A stretch of DNA of 64,000 bases. Origin: Pseudoips prasinana (Eukaryota > Arthropoda > Insecta > Lepidoptera > Nolidae). Every line of letters begins with the position of its first letter. Within the stretch, counting starts at the first letter, position 1. The stretch is from positions 5,045,501 to 5,109,500 of the forward strand of contig OX621258.1 of NCBI GenBank assembly GCA_951640165.1, read 5' to 3'. Shown here piece after piece: positions 10,328 through 21,474 of the stretch. The position numbers and the translations under genes are program-made. The notes under the pieces were generated by a model. That model saw only the letters and a program-made list of their open reading frames with translations, did no database searches and was not told the DNA's origin.

Positions 10328-10411
10328 ACAATTTCGATCTCCACCCAGGAAGAACCACTGTGTGATGAGTACGATTATTTTTTTCTGTATCTGGGTGTAA
10401 TTGATGTATAA
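10328..10411 (+). mobile_element. S2 SINE, left part of a split copy
   Basis: Contains the S2 segment from CCACCCAGGA through GTGTGATGAGTACGATTA to CTGGGTGTAATTGATGTATA. Resumes after the Hel1 insertion at 10731. Confidence 0.7.
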
Positions 10412-10730
10412 TCTATGCATATAATAAAATCGAAGGAAAGTCAAAACTGTACATTGAATATTTTTTTTTAAGGATACTTGGGGCGTGATCTACAATCGAT
10501 ATCGAAGCCAAAAATATAGTTTTTAGAATTTTTGTCTGTTTATCTGTTTGTCTGTATGTATGTCCGGGCTAAACTCAAAAAGTACTGCATGGATTTACTT
10601 CAAATTTTGCATGAATATTACTAAGCGGTCGGGTCAACATATAGGCTACATATTATCACGCTATCACCTACGGGGTGAATCTGTAATAATTTTAAAATTT
10701 AACGCGTGTGAAACCGCGGGGCACAGCTAG
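10412..10730 (+). mobile_element. Hel1 Helitron-like element (copy b) inside S2
   Basis: Begins with TC after an A and ends GGGCACAGCTAG before a T. The terminal hairpin is weakened to ACGCGTGTGAAACCGCG. Non-coding, about 95% like copy c at 56772. Confidence 0.8.
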
Positions 10731-10845
10731 TATAATATATGTTTTAAGAAATCTTTAATAATAGTTATTAATTGTCTGGTTGAATTACAGGATCAGATGG
10801 CAGTGTGTTAGTTGTCCCAAGATATTTATTTATTATTTATTTTAT
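10731..10845 (+). mobile_element. S2 SINE, right part
   Basis: Holds AATTGTCTGGTTGAA, GATCAGATGGCAGTGTG and TTAGTTGTCCCAAGATATTT, the S2 3' end with its TTTATTTATT tail. Confidence 0.7.
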
Positions 10846-12572
10846 TATTCCTTCTGTTGCTTATTTTATTTAGAAGTCAATGACCGCACTCTTTTGCCAC
10901 CTTACGTTGGTAAATAATGTGTGATCACATAATAAAAATCGTTTTTCAGTTTAGGAGCTACGGTGTCATAGACATAGAGCCATGTGCTGTAAAATTATAA
11001 AACTTCTCTGTACGGACCAGATTAAGAAATAAAACAAACTCATAAAATGTAAAACAAATCAATAAAACTACCAATACCGAAATAGCTTTGAAAAGATCAT
11101 TCACATTAAACTAGCAGAAACAAACTAGACATTAATTAGAAACATAAAAATAATGTAACTATAACATTTCGTTTCGAATAAAATAATTTCATACAAACTG
11201 ACATTTCCTGTCATACACGAGACGATCAAAAGTTAATGAAATAAATAAACTTTTACTACGAGATCCGAAAACGCTTTTCCTACGCCATGCACCAGAGACC
11301 TGGCCTCTGGTCCTTTCTTTCTCACTTTAATTAGTCCGTAAGCTATCGAAATGCTAAAGCACCTAAGTCAGGCTCTAAATGGGTCATCGCTAATGTAATT
11401 TAACTTTAGGTGATAATTAAACAGACTTCATTTTAATATCATTATTCGCCTCTAAAAATTGAAATTGCCATCTAAATTACTAAGTGAGCCACAATTAACG
11501 AGCGTCTGAATGATACTATCTTAGCCACTAGTTATGTTCTATGTAAGCTACTAAATTCACAAAGCTCCAATAAAATTTGTTTTTTGAAAACTTTCCGCCA
11601 AACTTCACCAACAATAAGATGCACATCTAGCGCTCGGCGGCCGCTCGCAATGCTTCCGCGGCACGCTCGCTTGCCTTCGCGCACTTAATGGTCACAGTTT
11701 TAGAACTGTGATAATCTAGCGCGCAAAGGATAATGAAATAATGAAATTTATTCAGCACTTGGGTATTTACATACACTTGTACTTGTCAAGCTCACAATGT
11801 ATTACATAAACAAAATATTTTGAATTGGTCCGTCCGTGTGGTCTGTTTCGTCACATATATTTTTAATATCCTTAAATATATAATAAATAGCAAGTTACTA
11901 AGCTATTATTGTTACATTTAGCAATTGTATATTAAAATTAAGGAATTGAAAACAACGAGCAGTTGGCTAGCGCAAAAGGCTCTCAACCAGTAGCTTAATT
12001 TAAGCGACTAATACCTGAGGGCACCCTTATGAGGTTCGGGCCACAGATCAGGCGGCCGCTGAAGTAAAAAGATGGAATTCGAATTGGGGGTCAGTCAGAT
12101 CACTTGCACATATGATAAATAACCTAACCCAAATAAAAGACGAATTACTTTACAGCCTCCCGAACGACGTGTTTCCAGACTCATTCAGACATCTTATGGG
12201 TACGCACGGTTCACCTTCGACTACATCTTCACTTAAAATCAGGTGAGATCGTGGATTAAGCTCAAACCCATCGAGCATAAAAAAGACAGGGCAAATCTTT
12301 AGTTGAGTCAATTTAGTTTTGGCGCGAAATACTGAGTGAAATTAAGCGACAGGTTAGAACTGGTCGACGAATAATTATGCGCTGGGTGGCCTTGGAGAAC
12401 ATATTATAAAAAGTTTTAGTAGGCATTTTGATAATTCTATATATGCCCTGTTCTTTTTATCCATCTATGTTAGCGACAAATGTAATAACATTTAAACGAG
12501 TTTCGTCGTCTAAAAGGCCGCTTAGGTTTCTTATATCGCAACAAAAATCAACAATGTCACAAAATTTTATTT
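10846..12572. other. Longest repeat-poor stretch; CpG-rich patch
   Basis: No transposon match was recognised over about 1.7 kb. Bases 11625-11690 are markedly CpG-rich, with runs such as GCGCTCGGCGGCCGCTCGC, and are followed by the palindrome TCACAGTTTTAGAACTGTGA at 11691. This could be a promoter, enhancer or untranslated exon; no protein-like frame supports any of these. A tRNA-like head with TTGGCTAGCGCAAAAGG lies at about 11960. Confidence 0.4.
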
Positions 12573-12788
12573 GTGGTGACGGTATAGAATATTATCACCC
12601 TATCTCATCCCGTGGGGGGGGGCGCAGAAATCGTCCGAGGGAATTCCTACCAGAGAACGGACAGCAGCGATTTTCTATGACCTGCGATCACCAACCCGCC
12701 TGCTAAGCGTGGCGAATATGGCATATCCTCCTATTCTTTCGGGAGGCTTTTGTCCAGCAATGGACGTATTTTGGCCGACAAGATGACA
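12573..12788 (+). mobile_element. G2 element
   Basis: Plus-strand G2: GGTGACGGTATAGAATAT, CATCCCGTGG, CTAAGCGTGGCGAATATGG, then the RTE-like TTTTGTCCAGCAATGGACG. A poly-G tract marks the middle. Confidence 0.7.
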
Positions 12789-12833
12789 TTAAATTTATCA
12801 TCACAACGCCGAAGAGCAATAACAGTGTGTGAT

Positions 12834-12886
12834 CATAATATCCTGGGACATTATTCACACACGGCCATCTGATCCCAAATACATAG
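12834..12886 (-). mobile_element. S1 SINE 3'-tail fragment
   Basis: Plus text ATAATATCCTGGGACATTAT followed by GGCCATCTGATCCCAAA is the minus-strand S1 tail; the rest is missing. Confidence 0.65.
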
Positions 12887-12902
12887 CTTTAAAATTTGAA
12901 AT

Positions 12903-13275
12903 GACGGGCCTATTGGCGTGTTTGGCAAATAGTTGCTTTCCACACCGGAGGTCGTGGGTTCGATTCCCAAGACAGATATTTGTGTGCATGAACATGTATG
13001 TTGGTCCTGAGTCTGGGTGTAATTATCTATATAAGTATGTATTTACAAAAGAAAAGTAGTATATGTAGGTAGTATATCAGTTATCTGGTTTCCATAGTAA
13101 TAAAGGTTTCCATAATAACTGTATTACTACAAACATGTTCTGACTATTTACAAGCGCCTTTTTAAAGTCTACGTGAATAAAAACCTTTTTTATTTTATTT
13201 ATTTATAGTACAAGCTCTGCTTAGTTAGGAATCAGATGTCCGTGAGTGAATAATGTCCCAGGGTATTATTATTAC
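12903..13275 (+). mobile_element. S1 SINE split by a repeat B insertion
   Basis: Head: TTGGCGTGTTTGGCAAATAG, B box GGTTCGATTCC, then AGACAGATATTTGTGTGC. The tail is interrupted after CCATAGTA at 13099 and resumes at 13205 with ATAGTACAAGCTCTGC, ending in CCCAGGGTATTATTATTAC. Confidence 0.85.
13100..13204 (+). mobile_element. Repeat B insertion with 6-bp target duplication
   Basis: The 105-bp insert carries GACTATTTACAAGCGCC, GTGAATAAAAACC and a TTTATTTATT tail. ATAGTA occurs immediately before it (13094-13099) and at its right boundary (13205-13210), consistent with a target-site duplication. Confidence 0.75.
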
Positions 13276-13376
13276 AATTTTGGAGCTTCACACGGCATGG
13301 ATGTTATCTGATCTCCACCTCATCATTGATCTTCAGTAAATTAAAGTAAATAATCTGCACCTTAACATTTCTTTTT

Positions 13377-13585
13377 AGGGTTCCGTAGCCAAATGGCAAA
13401 AAACGGAACCCTTATAGATTCGTCATGTCTGTCCGTCCGTATGTCACACTCACTTTTTTCCGCAACTATAAGAGATGTACTGTTGGAACTTGGTAAGTAG
13501 ATGTATTCTGTAAACCGCATTAAGATTTTCACAAAAATAGGAAATGAATAATTTTGGGGGTTCCATATACATGAACTGAAACTGA
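13377..13585 (+). mobile_element. Repeat M copy
   Basis: Begins with GGGTTCCGTAGCC and its own inverted copy ACGGAACCC 20 bases on, then GTCTGTCCGTCCGTATGTCA. The right boundary is approximate. Related to 43047-43288 and 56724-57318. Confidence 0.6.
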
Positions 13586-13937
13586 AACAAGAACAGAAAC
13601 ACTTCCAAAGTGGTAAATTGAATGCCTCCCCCCCCCCTGTATCTTCTTAAATAAGAGAGTGATAAAACTAAAAAAAATATATGCTGTATATTACCATGCA
13701 AACTTCCACCGAAAATTGGTTTGAACGAGATCTAGTAGGGGACGTTGATGTTAATTTGGGAAAGAAGTTCAGGGCTTGATTATTTAAAAGTTTTAGGAAA
13801 TACATGACATCTGCGATATCACGTCGATTAATTAATGGAAGTAGGTGAAATTTTGCACAAAATTCTAGATAGTCCTCAGATTTGTAAACTAATCTAGTTC
13901 GATAGCATAAGTACCTCATGAACTTCCTCTGAATACC

Positions 13938-13998
13938 CTCGATATTATGGGAAGCCTATGTCCAGCAGTGGACGATATCAGGCTGATGATGATGATAT
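13938..13998 (+). mobile_element. RTE-tail remnant
   Basis: GGGAAGCCTATGTCCAGCAG, GTGGACGATATC and GGCTGATGATGATGAT: the last codons and tail of the RTE LINE. Confidence 0.65.
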
Positions 13999-14317
13999 AT
14001 GTATATCAATTAAGAGTAAATGGAAAATAGTTATTTCGGCCGTAATGAACTTTCTCCATCCCTATAAAGAAGTACATATGTCGATTAGTAATAACATAAT
14101 CTAATACTGATTACCTAATGGTTCCGTACAACGAATTAGTGTTGTAATCAGAGGAAACTGCAAATCTTAGGAGAGAGAAATATAATGTTTGTTTTCCGCC
14201 TTGAGATTCCCACGAAACAAACCCGAAAAACATTATTGACTTGTATTTAAGCCAATTCACAGAAGTGAGTCATTCGTTCGAAGTCGACAAGTTATAGAAT
14301 TGTCGATACGAGTTGAT

Positions 14318-14436
14318 GATGATCAGACTGGACAAAAATGTTCATGCACACAAATCTGTCCTGGGTGGGAATCGAACCAACGACCTGTAGCGTCAAAGGC
14401 AAGTAAATATCTACCAACCACGTCAACCGGTTATTT
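14318..14436 (-). mobile_element. S1 SINE 5' part
   Basis: Minus strand retains the tRNA-like head, with the complement of GGGAATCGAACC at the B box, plus GTCCTGAG-like sequence. The 3' tail is absent. Confidence 0.7.
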
Positions 14437-15093
14437 TTAATAAGAACTGAGTCGAAATGAGTTTGAGTTTTAAAACGTACGGAACTGAGCGATCTTACAT
14501 TAGCATACCGTATCATCAAAAGAAACTCTTAAAAGATTCGGTATATATATAAGAATTGAACTTATTGCGTGGTACCGAAAGTAGCAATTTAATTATTTTG
14601 TTGTAAGGAACTTTTCTTTACCTACTGATGTCATCAGATACATACCTCTATAAAAAGACAAATTTCGTCAACGGATACCTAACTCGAAAAATATTCATAA
14701 CGTTCTCCAAAAATTCTGATAGAAGTTTTTAGATAGGCTAAAGACAGCCCACACAATGCCATAAACAAGGCAAACTATAACATTTTTTTTTTCAGTTACA
14801 GACTAAAAGGCAAGTGAATTCCTACTTACTCTCACTACGGAACCCTGAATACATTAGACAGAGATAGATATTTGGGAACGAGTTTGTGAAACCCTAACAG
14901 TGCTAAAGCCATTTGTCATGAATATTAGTACATTAATCAAACATGTCTTCTTGAAAAAATAGTAATAGTTAGATACCTATTTGCGTCAACAAACTCATTA
15001 TAACAAATATCTAGTACTTATGAAGACATTAATAATATTTTTGCACCTGCAACATGATGTATGGATATGGATACTTTAGATATAGTTCACTTA
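14437..15093. other. No recognisable gene
   Basis: AT-rich unique sequence with one short M-like word, ACGGAACCCTGA, near 14836. Nothing else supported. Confidence 0.4.
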
Positions 15094-15318
15094 CTTACCC
15101 TAGTGTCAGAGTTGTTCAAGCCGCCCAGTAGACCTCTGACATGGCTTAACGACTGTTGCTTAATGGCTACAACCGAGACCGTCAGCTTATCGTGTCCTCC
15201 GAAGCATGGAGACGCTCAGAAATTACTACTTTGGTGGTCACCCATCTTTGGACTGACAGCGAACCTAGTTGCTTAACCTCGCCGACCGCTTACGGACCGG
15301 TGGGAGCATCTAGCTATG
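15094..15318 (-). mobile_element. 5S-SINE, near full length
   Basis: Plus text runs from TACCCTAGTGTCAGAGTTGT through GGTGGTCACCCATCTTTGG, TTGCTTAACCTCGCCGACCG and ACGGACCGGTGGGAGCATCT. The minus-strand 5S-like head is well preserved. The short open frame across it is not a gene. Confidence 0.8.
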
Positions 15319-15447
15319 CGCGCCTATAGTTTGAACACAAACAGTTGTTGAGAATACTTCCTAACTGCCATTACTATCCTATACAAATTTATTCCCCATT
15401 CAAATATAGGTCTCTGCCATGGAATGACCATGTCCGGCCGTTACGTT

Positions 15448-15672
15448 GCTATTGCTCATCATATCAGCCGAAAGTCGTCCACTGCTGGACAAAGGCCTCT
15501 GCCAAAGATCCATCATTTGGGAGGATATGCCGATCGCAGTAAGATAGACATGATACTCAGGAGAACGCTGCTGCCCGTTCTCTGGTATATATATTTCCTC
15601 GGGACGACTTCTACGTCCCCCCACAGGATGAGAGGGGTGGCGATATTCTTTATGGCCGTCATCCATACAGCC
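15448..15672 (-). mobile_element. G2 element
   Basis: Plus text CATATCAGCCGAAAGTCGTC and TGCTGGACAAAGGCCTCTGC (RTE-like tail), then GAGAACGCTGCTGCCCGTTC, and CAGGATGAGAGGGGTGG. The two overlapping frames of 88 and 108 codons are shadows of this repeat. Confidence 0.75.
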
Positions 15673-16117
15673 ATTTTGCTATGGCTATATAATTATTATT
15701 ATTTTATGGCCCCTCTGGTGCTGCGAGTGTCTATCAGAAGACCCATTTAAACGTGTGTGAAAAATAACTTAAAACATAACAGTTGAAAAAGGCAGCTAGT
15801 TAAACCCTAGCTGCAAAGGATTCTGGCTTTTATGTCAACTCTACCTGGCCGAAATGGCCGACCTAAAGAAAACAATTAATATCACTTTGAACACGTAGTT
15901 TTCTCGGATTCTTTTAAATTAATTACACATCATCATCTTGCTAATCCCACTAATATGTCTCGCGTTTTATTGCCCCATAGACATTAACGACCGCAATGAC
16001 CATGAGCTTACTAAAGTGTCATTTATGCCAACACCTGTCGTGAGGTCTTCAAGTGATTGTCAAGAACTGTCTTCAGAATTCACTTTTGGGCAGGGCAGAC
16101 ATTTGAGTTGTTTTTAG

Positions 16118-16500
16118 GGCTAGTGTATCCGAGATACTGATGTAAGAGAGCGTTGTGGTGTGAAAGAGGATGTAGTCACAAATAATGAAAAAGGAATGCC
16201 GAGATGGTTTGGCCATTTAGAAAGGATGAATGAAAAAAGATTGACCAAAGAAGTATACCTGGCCTGTGTGAATGGAACAACCGGAAGGGGAAGACCTCGA
16301 CGAACATTTTCTGACCAAATCGGAGACGTTCTCAAGAAAGGGCAGGTCAGAAGTACCCTAAACCGGCGAGCATGTATGAAGAATATTATGACAGTAATCG
16401 AGGCAAAAGACGTGTGCAAAGATCGTGACAAATGGAAATCCGTTGTCTACCTAACCCTCTGGGAAACAGGCGTGAGTCTATGTATGTATGTATGTACATA
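16118..16500 (+). pseudogene. LINE-H ORF2 C-terminal relic, longest copy
   Basis: The frame is open upstream of the first start-like codon: [12 protein letters not shown], then [19 protein letters not shown], a Gly/Arg segment [12 protein letters not shown] and a C-terminal DRDKWKSVV. It matches 5588-5884 (minus) and 41816-42020. The final residues, SAYPSGKQA in the other copies, are lost here because bases are missing between GTTGTCT and ACC, shifting the frame. A TATG tail follows at about 16482-16497. It lacks the endonuclease and polymerase domains and so is a truncated, inactive RTE/Proto2-like LINE. Confidence 0.8.
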
Positions 16501-16729
16501 TGTGTGTATCTGGGAAATCGGACATGTCAACAAATTCGGGGAAACCCGGACGGATAACAATCCTTAACAAATCTAATATTAAATATAAAAAAAATTAAAG
16601 TCTTCTAACAATAACTGAATCGTGTTCATAAGATATAGGACATAATTACCGCGCTTGGCAGACGTAAAACGGAGCGTCTTTTCTTTATTCACACTGATTT
16701 ATTATACTATATATGTGGGTACATGATCG

Positions 16730-16907
16730 AAGTATTTTTGAAGTTAAAACTTGTTTAGCGGCGTTGTGCAACTTTTTTTTCTTTATTATGTTAGATTTTT
16801 TACAGCCTTACTTAAATTTGGTTAAGTAAGGCTGTAAAAAATCTAACATAATAAAGAAAAAAAAGTTGCACAACGCCGCTAAACAAGTTTTAACTTCAAA
16901 AATACTT
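16730..16907. repeat. 86-bp perfect inverted repeat
   Basis: Arm 16730-16815 is an exact reverse complement of arm 16822-16907, including an eight-T run, with a six-base ATTTGG loop. No target duplication or transposon terminal motif was recognised at the edges, and the arm sequence does not recur in the window. A single strand could fold into a long hairpin. Confidence 0.95.
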
Positions 16908-17533
16908 ATATATTAGATATATTTTTTAAATTTATTCCCACCATAAGGAGGGTAGCAATTACTATGAGTCTTAACCTCCCAAAGGTGGGAAGTAACATCT
17001 TCCACTCGCTACTCAGATCGAATAAACACTACATTCTTAGTATGAGAAAAAAAAACAGATTTCTCGTCTATGTTTTTTTTTTAAATCTAGAATCATATAA
17101 AACCTGGTCCCGAATACCGAGTATTTTTATATATATCTCCATTATTTTTAATGTAACATCAAAAACTTTAACAGCGGAAGTCTGCAATAAAATAATCGTT
17201 AGCACGATGATAGGAACAACATTATAAATGTCAAACGTTTGTCTGTCATGTCATTTGTCATTCATTACAAAGTCAGTCGGCCTTAAAATGTGACTTGTGT
17301 AATTCTACATCGAAAATAAACATGCAGAACATATTAATGGATTTCATTCTCCATACTAAAATGGTACGTCTACTCATCCCAAGAGTTGTTTTCGGCTTAG
17401 TGATAGACCTAATCTCTGAATTCACTGAAATTGACTGCTCTTAGTCATAGTATTAGTGGGTGAAGTTCATTGAATTGTGTACACTGATGACTACTTCTCT
17501 ATTATTATTATGGACTTCTATCCACCTACCTAG
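16908..17533. other. No recognisable gene
   Basis: An 87-codon frame at 16964-17227 is AT-driven and has no domain I recognise. Confidence 0.4.
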
Positions 17534-17840
17534 ACTGACTGGCCCTGGTCTAGTGGTTATTGATAGTGGTCCTCCATCTATCGACTGACCGCGAGCCTAG
17601 GTGCTTAACCTCGCCTTCAATCACTTACAGACCGGTGATGGCATCTAATCTCTAAGCCAGAGGTCTTAGTTTCGATCCCCACTCAGGACAAGTCTTTATG
17701 TGATTAGCACGATAATTTATAAATACATAAGCATGTTTATCGGTTATGTGGTTAGTACAGGCTCTGCCTTGTTTGATCACAGATCATGGGCATAGATCAA
17801 ACACTATAGATAAATATGACTCTTCATAGCTATGCTAGGT
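17534..17840 (+). mobile_element. S2 SINE interrupted by a 5S-SINE fragment
   Basis: S2 head GGTCTAGTGGTTATTGATAG and B-box region TTTCGATCCCCACTCAGGAC with the tail GGCTCTGCCTTGTTTG. The element is split between about 17570 and 17651. Confidence 0.65.
17571..17651 (-). mobile_element. 5S-SINE head fragment
   Basis: CCATCTATCGACTGACCGCG, TGCTTAACCTCGCC and ACAGACCGGTGATGGCATCT match only the 5S-like head of the family. Confidence 0.65.
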
Positions 17841-19020
17841 ACGTTGAACTCAGAGTTCACCGTTGACTAAGTTTACTTTTTTTAGTTTTGACTAAGTTGC
17901 GAAGGTGAGGCTTCTTGAGACCCAGCGGCCATGAATGGCTGAAAGCTGTTACAACCCTTCGTGGTTCGTTGGTGATGCATTATTTCCTCAGATAAGTTAA
18001 GCTTATACATTAGCATTAAATGTGGTAGGGACATAGTTGATAGGTTCTATTCTAGTTCACCCACTTAGCAGATTTCCGGCATACAAATACTTTACGTTTA
18101 AAAACATTAATACAAATACTGATTATGTAATTTACAATCCTTTCCGTCGGCTCCTAGAAACATGTAACACACTTTATGGAACTCGATATATTCTCTCTAT
18201 CAAATAATCAACTTATACGTTAAGTTACTACCAGTAAAGGATCAAACTGATTTAAGTTCTTGATCTACAAATTGTTTAACTCCCATTCATTTTCTTCTTT
18301 ATATTTATAATTTGAATGAATTTGTGGACAATGGTGTGGGTTATATTATGTTTGTCAATTTAGCTCAAGATTTCTACTGTTAAACATGTAACTGTTTTCT
18401 GTAAAAATAATAAAAATACAATTATAACTTATTATATACACACACTTTGTAACATGTTATTTTGCATATTTCTGTATATTAGGACCAAACCAATTCCTAA
18501 TTTTACTTATTGTTTAGCGAGCTTTTAGAAAAGCGTATCTACAACTATCACATACCAATACCTATTAAAACCATAAACATCGGAAAACAAAATAAAAGAT
18601 ATCAAAGTTTATCAACCTTAGGAACCCTCGTCAATGCTATCGCAAAAGAAAAAAGGTAAAGAAAAATCACTACAGCCAAATAACATATACGTATATATAC
18701 ACTACAGACAACAATGTACTCTGTACAGACGCGATAACAAGTTTCGCTCGTTACGTGTACGCGTAACTACGGATCGCGGTGATTAACTTGGCGAAGTAAG
18801 TAGCTGGTTTAAGCTTCGCTGTGAAATTGGATTTTGTTCAGAATTCTTGAGGGAATGATTAAAAATAGTTTAATGGTATTTATTTCTATGTTTTTTTTTA
18901 TATATACATTGAATCTAACATGTCGACAAATAAGCATTCGGCCCACCTGTCGACCTGCCCACGAAGTCTATGACGCTCGTACCACACATGGCCGTTACTC
19001 ACGACGCTTCCCCTCCAACA
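17841..19020. other. Unique AT-rich stretch with a CpG-rich patch
   Basis: Over 1 kb without a recognised element. Bases 18725-18790 contain several CG dinucleotides, including CGTGTACGCG and GGATCGCGG. No coding frame supported. Confidence 0.4.
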
Positions 19021-19130
19021 TTCATCATCATCTTATCAGCCGAAATAAATCAACTGCTGGGCAAAAGCGTCCACCAAGAATGAAGGATATGCCATGACCG
19101 CTATGCTTGCCAGACGTGTTGTTGATCTGT
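19021..19130 (-). mobile_element. G2 fragment
   Basis: CATCATCTTATCAGCCGAAA, CTGGGCAAAAGCG and TGCTTGCCAGACGTGTTG: tail-proximal half of G2. Confidence 0.65.
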
Positions 19131-19282
19131 TAGAAGGCCGATCCCGTTGGTGTTTTTTTTTTAAATAACTAATGTTTACGCTACACTAATTTATTTTCAA
19201 TAACTATATTTGCTCTCAATACTTCTCTATGTGGATCGCTTGTAACTACAGTGTTACTCCGCGTCTAGACTCTAACTGACTG

Positions 19283-19625
19283 AATCATCATTATCACGTC
19301 AACCAAATTACGTCCACTGCTGAACAAAAGCCTCCCCAAAGAATGGAGGGATATGCCATAATTGGTTGGTATTCTCTCGGGGCGATTTCTACGCCACCCA
19401 CGGGATGAGATGGGATGAGAGCAGTGGACGTCTGATAATAATAATGATGTGTAGGCTGTTGGCGAGGTTGGTAAATGCTTTCTTTGATGAGACAGGGATG
19501 TAACAGATCGCAATGATGTTCATAGTTCACAGAGACGCTGTTGTGTTGTCCTTGGTAGCTATTCCGTTGGGACCACTTCTACGTCTGCCACGGGATGGGA
19601 TGACGTGATTATATCCATCGCTGTC
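19283..19625 (-). mobile_element. Two G2 fragments in tandem
   Basis: 19283-19450 holds the RTE-like tail, the repeat core and CACGGGATGAGATGGG. 19462-19625 restarts at GGCGAGGTTGGTAAATGC, an S1-like head word, and runs through CAGAGACGCTGTTG to CACGGGATGGGATGA. The two pieces look like a rearranged or composite insertion. Confidence 0.6.
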
Positions 19626-19977
19626 AGCCAAGATCCTCAGCAAGTTCGTGTTATGTTTGAGCGATCGTAATACATATTTGCTATTGAAGAACGATTTCAG
19701 CCGATATGCAATGGGAGGTACCGCCTCCCTTTGTAAGGTAAGGAAATTTGACGATTTTATTTTTTATACCACATAGTAGATATAACATTTTTAACTTATT
19801 CTTAACTAAGAAATATTATCTTGTCTCGACAACATTTTATCATTGTATGTGCGATTTCCTTGAAAGTCTTAGTTCCACTCCGCACATAATCATGTCCTGG
19901 GTCCAAATAGGGGCAAAAAGTATTATTGCGATGTTTCTGGCAAGCTAGAAGTGACCCGAAGTCTGAAAATTGTACGC

Positions 19978-20100
19978 TTGTGCTTCGTAAAGCGCGTAAA
20001 GCTGTTGGCCGTGCGCCGATCTCCCCCGATCTGGTCTCATAGCTCGTCGGGTTGAGAGAATATAGACAGCACCCGTGTTTGCGCACACACTCCTGCCAGG
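19978..20100 (+). mobile_element. S5-related fragment, diverged
   Basis: Matches S5 in the opposite orientation: the complement of GTGCGCAAACAC at one end and GTGCTTCGTAAAGCGCGTAA at the other. Confidence 0.45.
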
Positions 20101-20121
20101 GGTGCTACTACTTACTTATTT

Positions 20122-20364
20122 ATCGTATGGGCAGTGGTTACCCTAGTGTCAAACTTATTCAAGCCGCCCATTAGGCCTATGACATGGCTTAACGACTGTT
20201 GCCTCGTGGTTACAAGAAGGACCAACAGCTTAACGTGCCCTCCGAATCACGGAGACGCTCGGAAATTAAACCACTTTGGCGGTCACCCATCTATGGACTG
20301 ACCGCGAGCTTATTTGCTTAACCTCGCCGATCACTTACGGACCGGTGAGAGCATCTAGCTATGA
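20122..20364 (-). mobile_element. 5S-SINE, full length
   Basis: Best preserved minus copy: TATGGGCAGTGGTTACCCTA at the 3' side, GGCGGTCACCCATCTATGGA in the 5S-like C box, and TTACGGACCGGTGAGAGCAT at the 5' side. Confidence 0.85.
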
Positions 20365-21055
20365 GTTTAAACAACATTGAATTAAATGTAAAAACAGCAT
20401 AAAAAAACGAGGGTGGTTTAGACCACGCGACTGAAGTAAAACTTCACTATACGAAACGTAACTGGCATGAGGGAAAGAGGAAGAAAATGTTTGCTCGCAC
20501 CCCTCTCTCTTGCCCCTACAGTAGGTAATATACCAAACGCATCTCTCTCTCTTTCTATCTTCACCCACTTAAATACCCTCTCAACTTCCGTTCGCCTCGC
20601 CCAATCATACTTTCCAAACGCTCTCATCATGCATTCACCAGTTTACTCCCCAAGTCACGTCCCCAAGAGTTTGTAAAGAAATTTTACTTCAAAGAAAGAT
20701 ACATTAATTTATAACACCCTCTGTTTGCATCAGGGATACAATCTACCAATAACTATAACTTCACTCAACAATCAATCACAATCTTATCCGCCGTTAACAC
20801 ACAAAACAAATAAAAGTGGAAACGCGAAAAAATTGATGTTGATTCCTGATAGTGTCCATCACACGATTGATTTGGATTCCACACTGTATTGGTAAAGAAC
20901 TGAATATTATATAGGTATAACTTTAAAGATATAGAACTCAGTTCCCCCAATGAACAGGGAAGGTCTTCGACTTAACTCAAAACTACAAACTAGTAAAGGT
21001 CTTCGTTTTAGTCCATATTCAATCGCATGTTCGGTATAGCCATTTAATTCATGCA
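20365..21055. other. No recognisable gene
   Basis: Overlapping frames near 20418-20676 lie in CT/GA-biased sequence and lack motifs. Nothing else is supported. Confidence 0.4.
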
Positions 21056-21474
21056 TGTCCTCCCGGCCAAATTACAGCCACGGCGGCCAGTCTCAATGGA
21101 GACTATCCAACTGAGCTATACTATAATATGTCCTATATTATAGTGCACAAGTGTGTGCGCAAACACAGAGGCAGCTTCTATTCCATAACTCTCGTGATCC
21201 GATGGTACGATTAGCGACACGACTGGAAAGATGTCAGGTACAGGACCGACGGCTTTACGTGCTCTCCGAGGCACGGGTAATTTTAAATAAAATTCGTTTA
21301 TTTCGGACCGGAATCCCGCCATACCGTCATACATTATACCGCCAACTCCCAGACTTCGGGCAGATACTGACAATTTTTCTTTACGAAAATCACTTTTTGG
21401 CCGCACCTGCGATTTGAACCCAGGACCTCTTTATTTGCCGATGATCACACTACCGCTATACCAACGAGACAGCC
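21056..21474 (-). mobile_element. S5 SINE with internal insertion
   Basis: S5 sequence is continuous from CCCGGCCAAATTACAGCCAC to CCGAGGCACGG. It is then broken by about 55 bases (about 21281-21335, including AAATTCGTTTATTTCGGACC) and resumes at ACCGCCAACTCCCAGACTTC. The head is at the right end, CCGCTATACCAACGAGACAG. The inserted words resemble a LINE 3' end. Confidence 0.75.

Noticed and set aside
15424..15750. 108-codon plus-strand open frame, with an opposing 88-codon frame
   Set aside because: Lies within a G2 element; the same sequence is broken in other G2 copies, so the frames are by-products.
20122..20364. Possible 5S rRNA gene
   Set aside because: Only the internal-promoter part resembles 5S rRNA; the rest is SINE body, and the flanks of a true 5S gene are missing.
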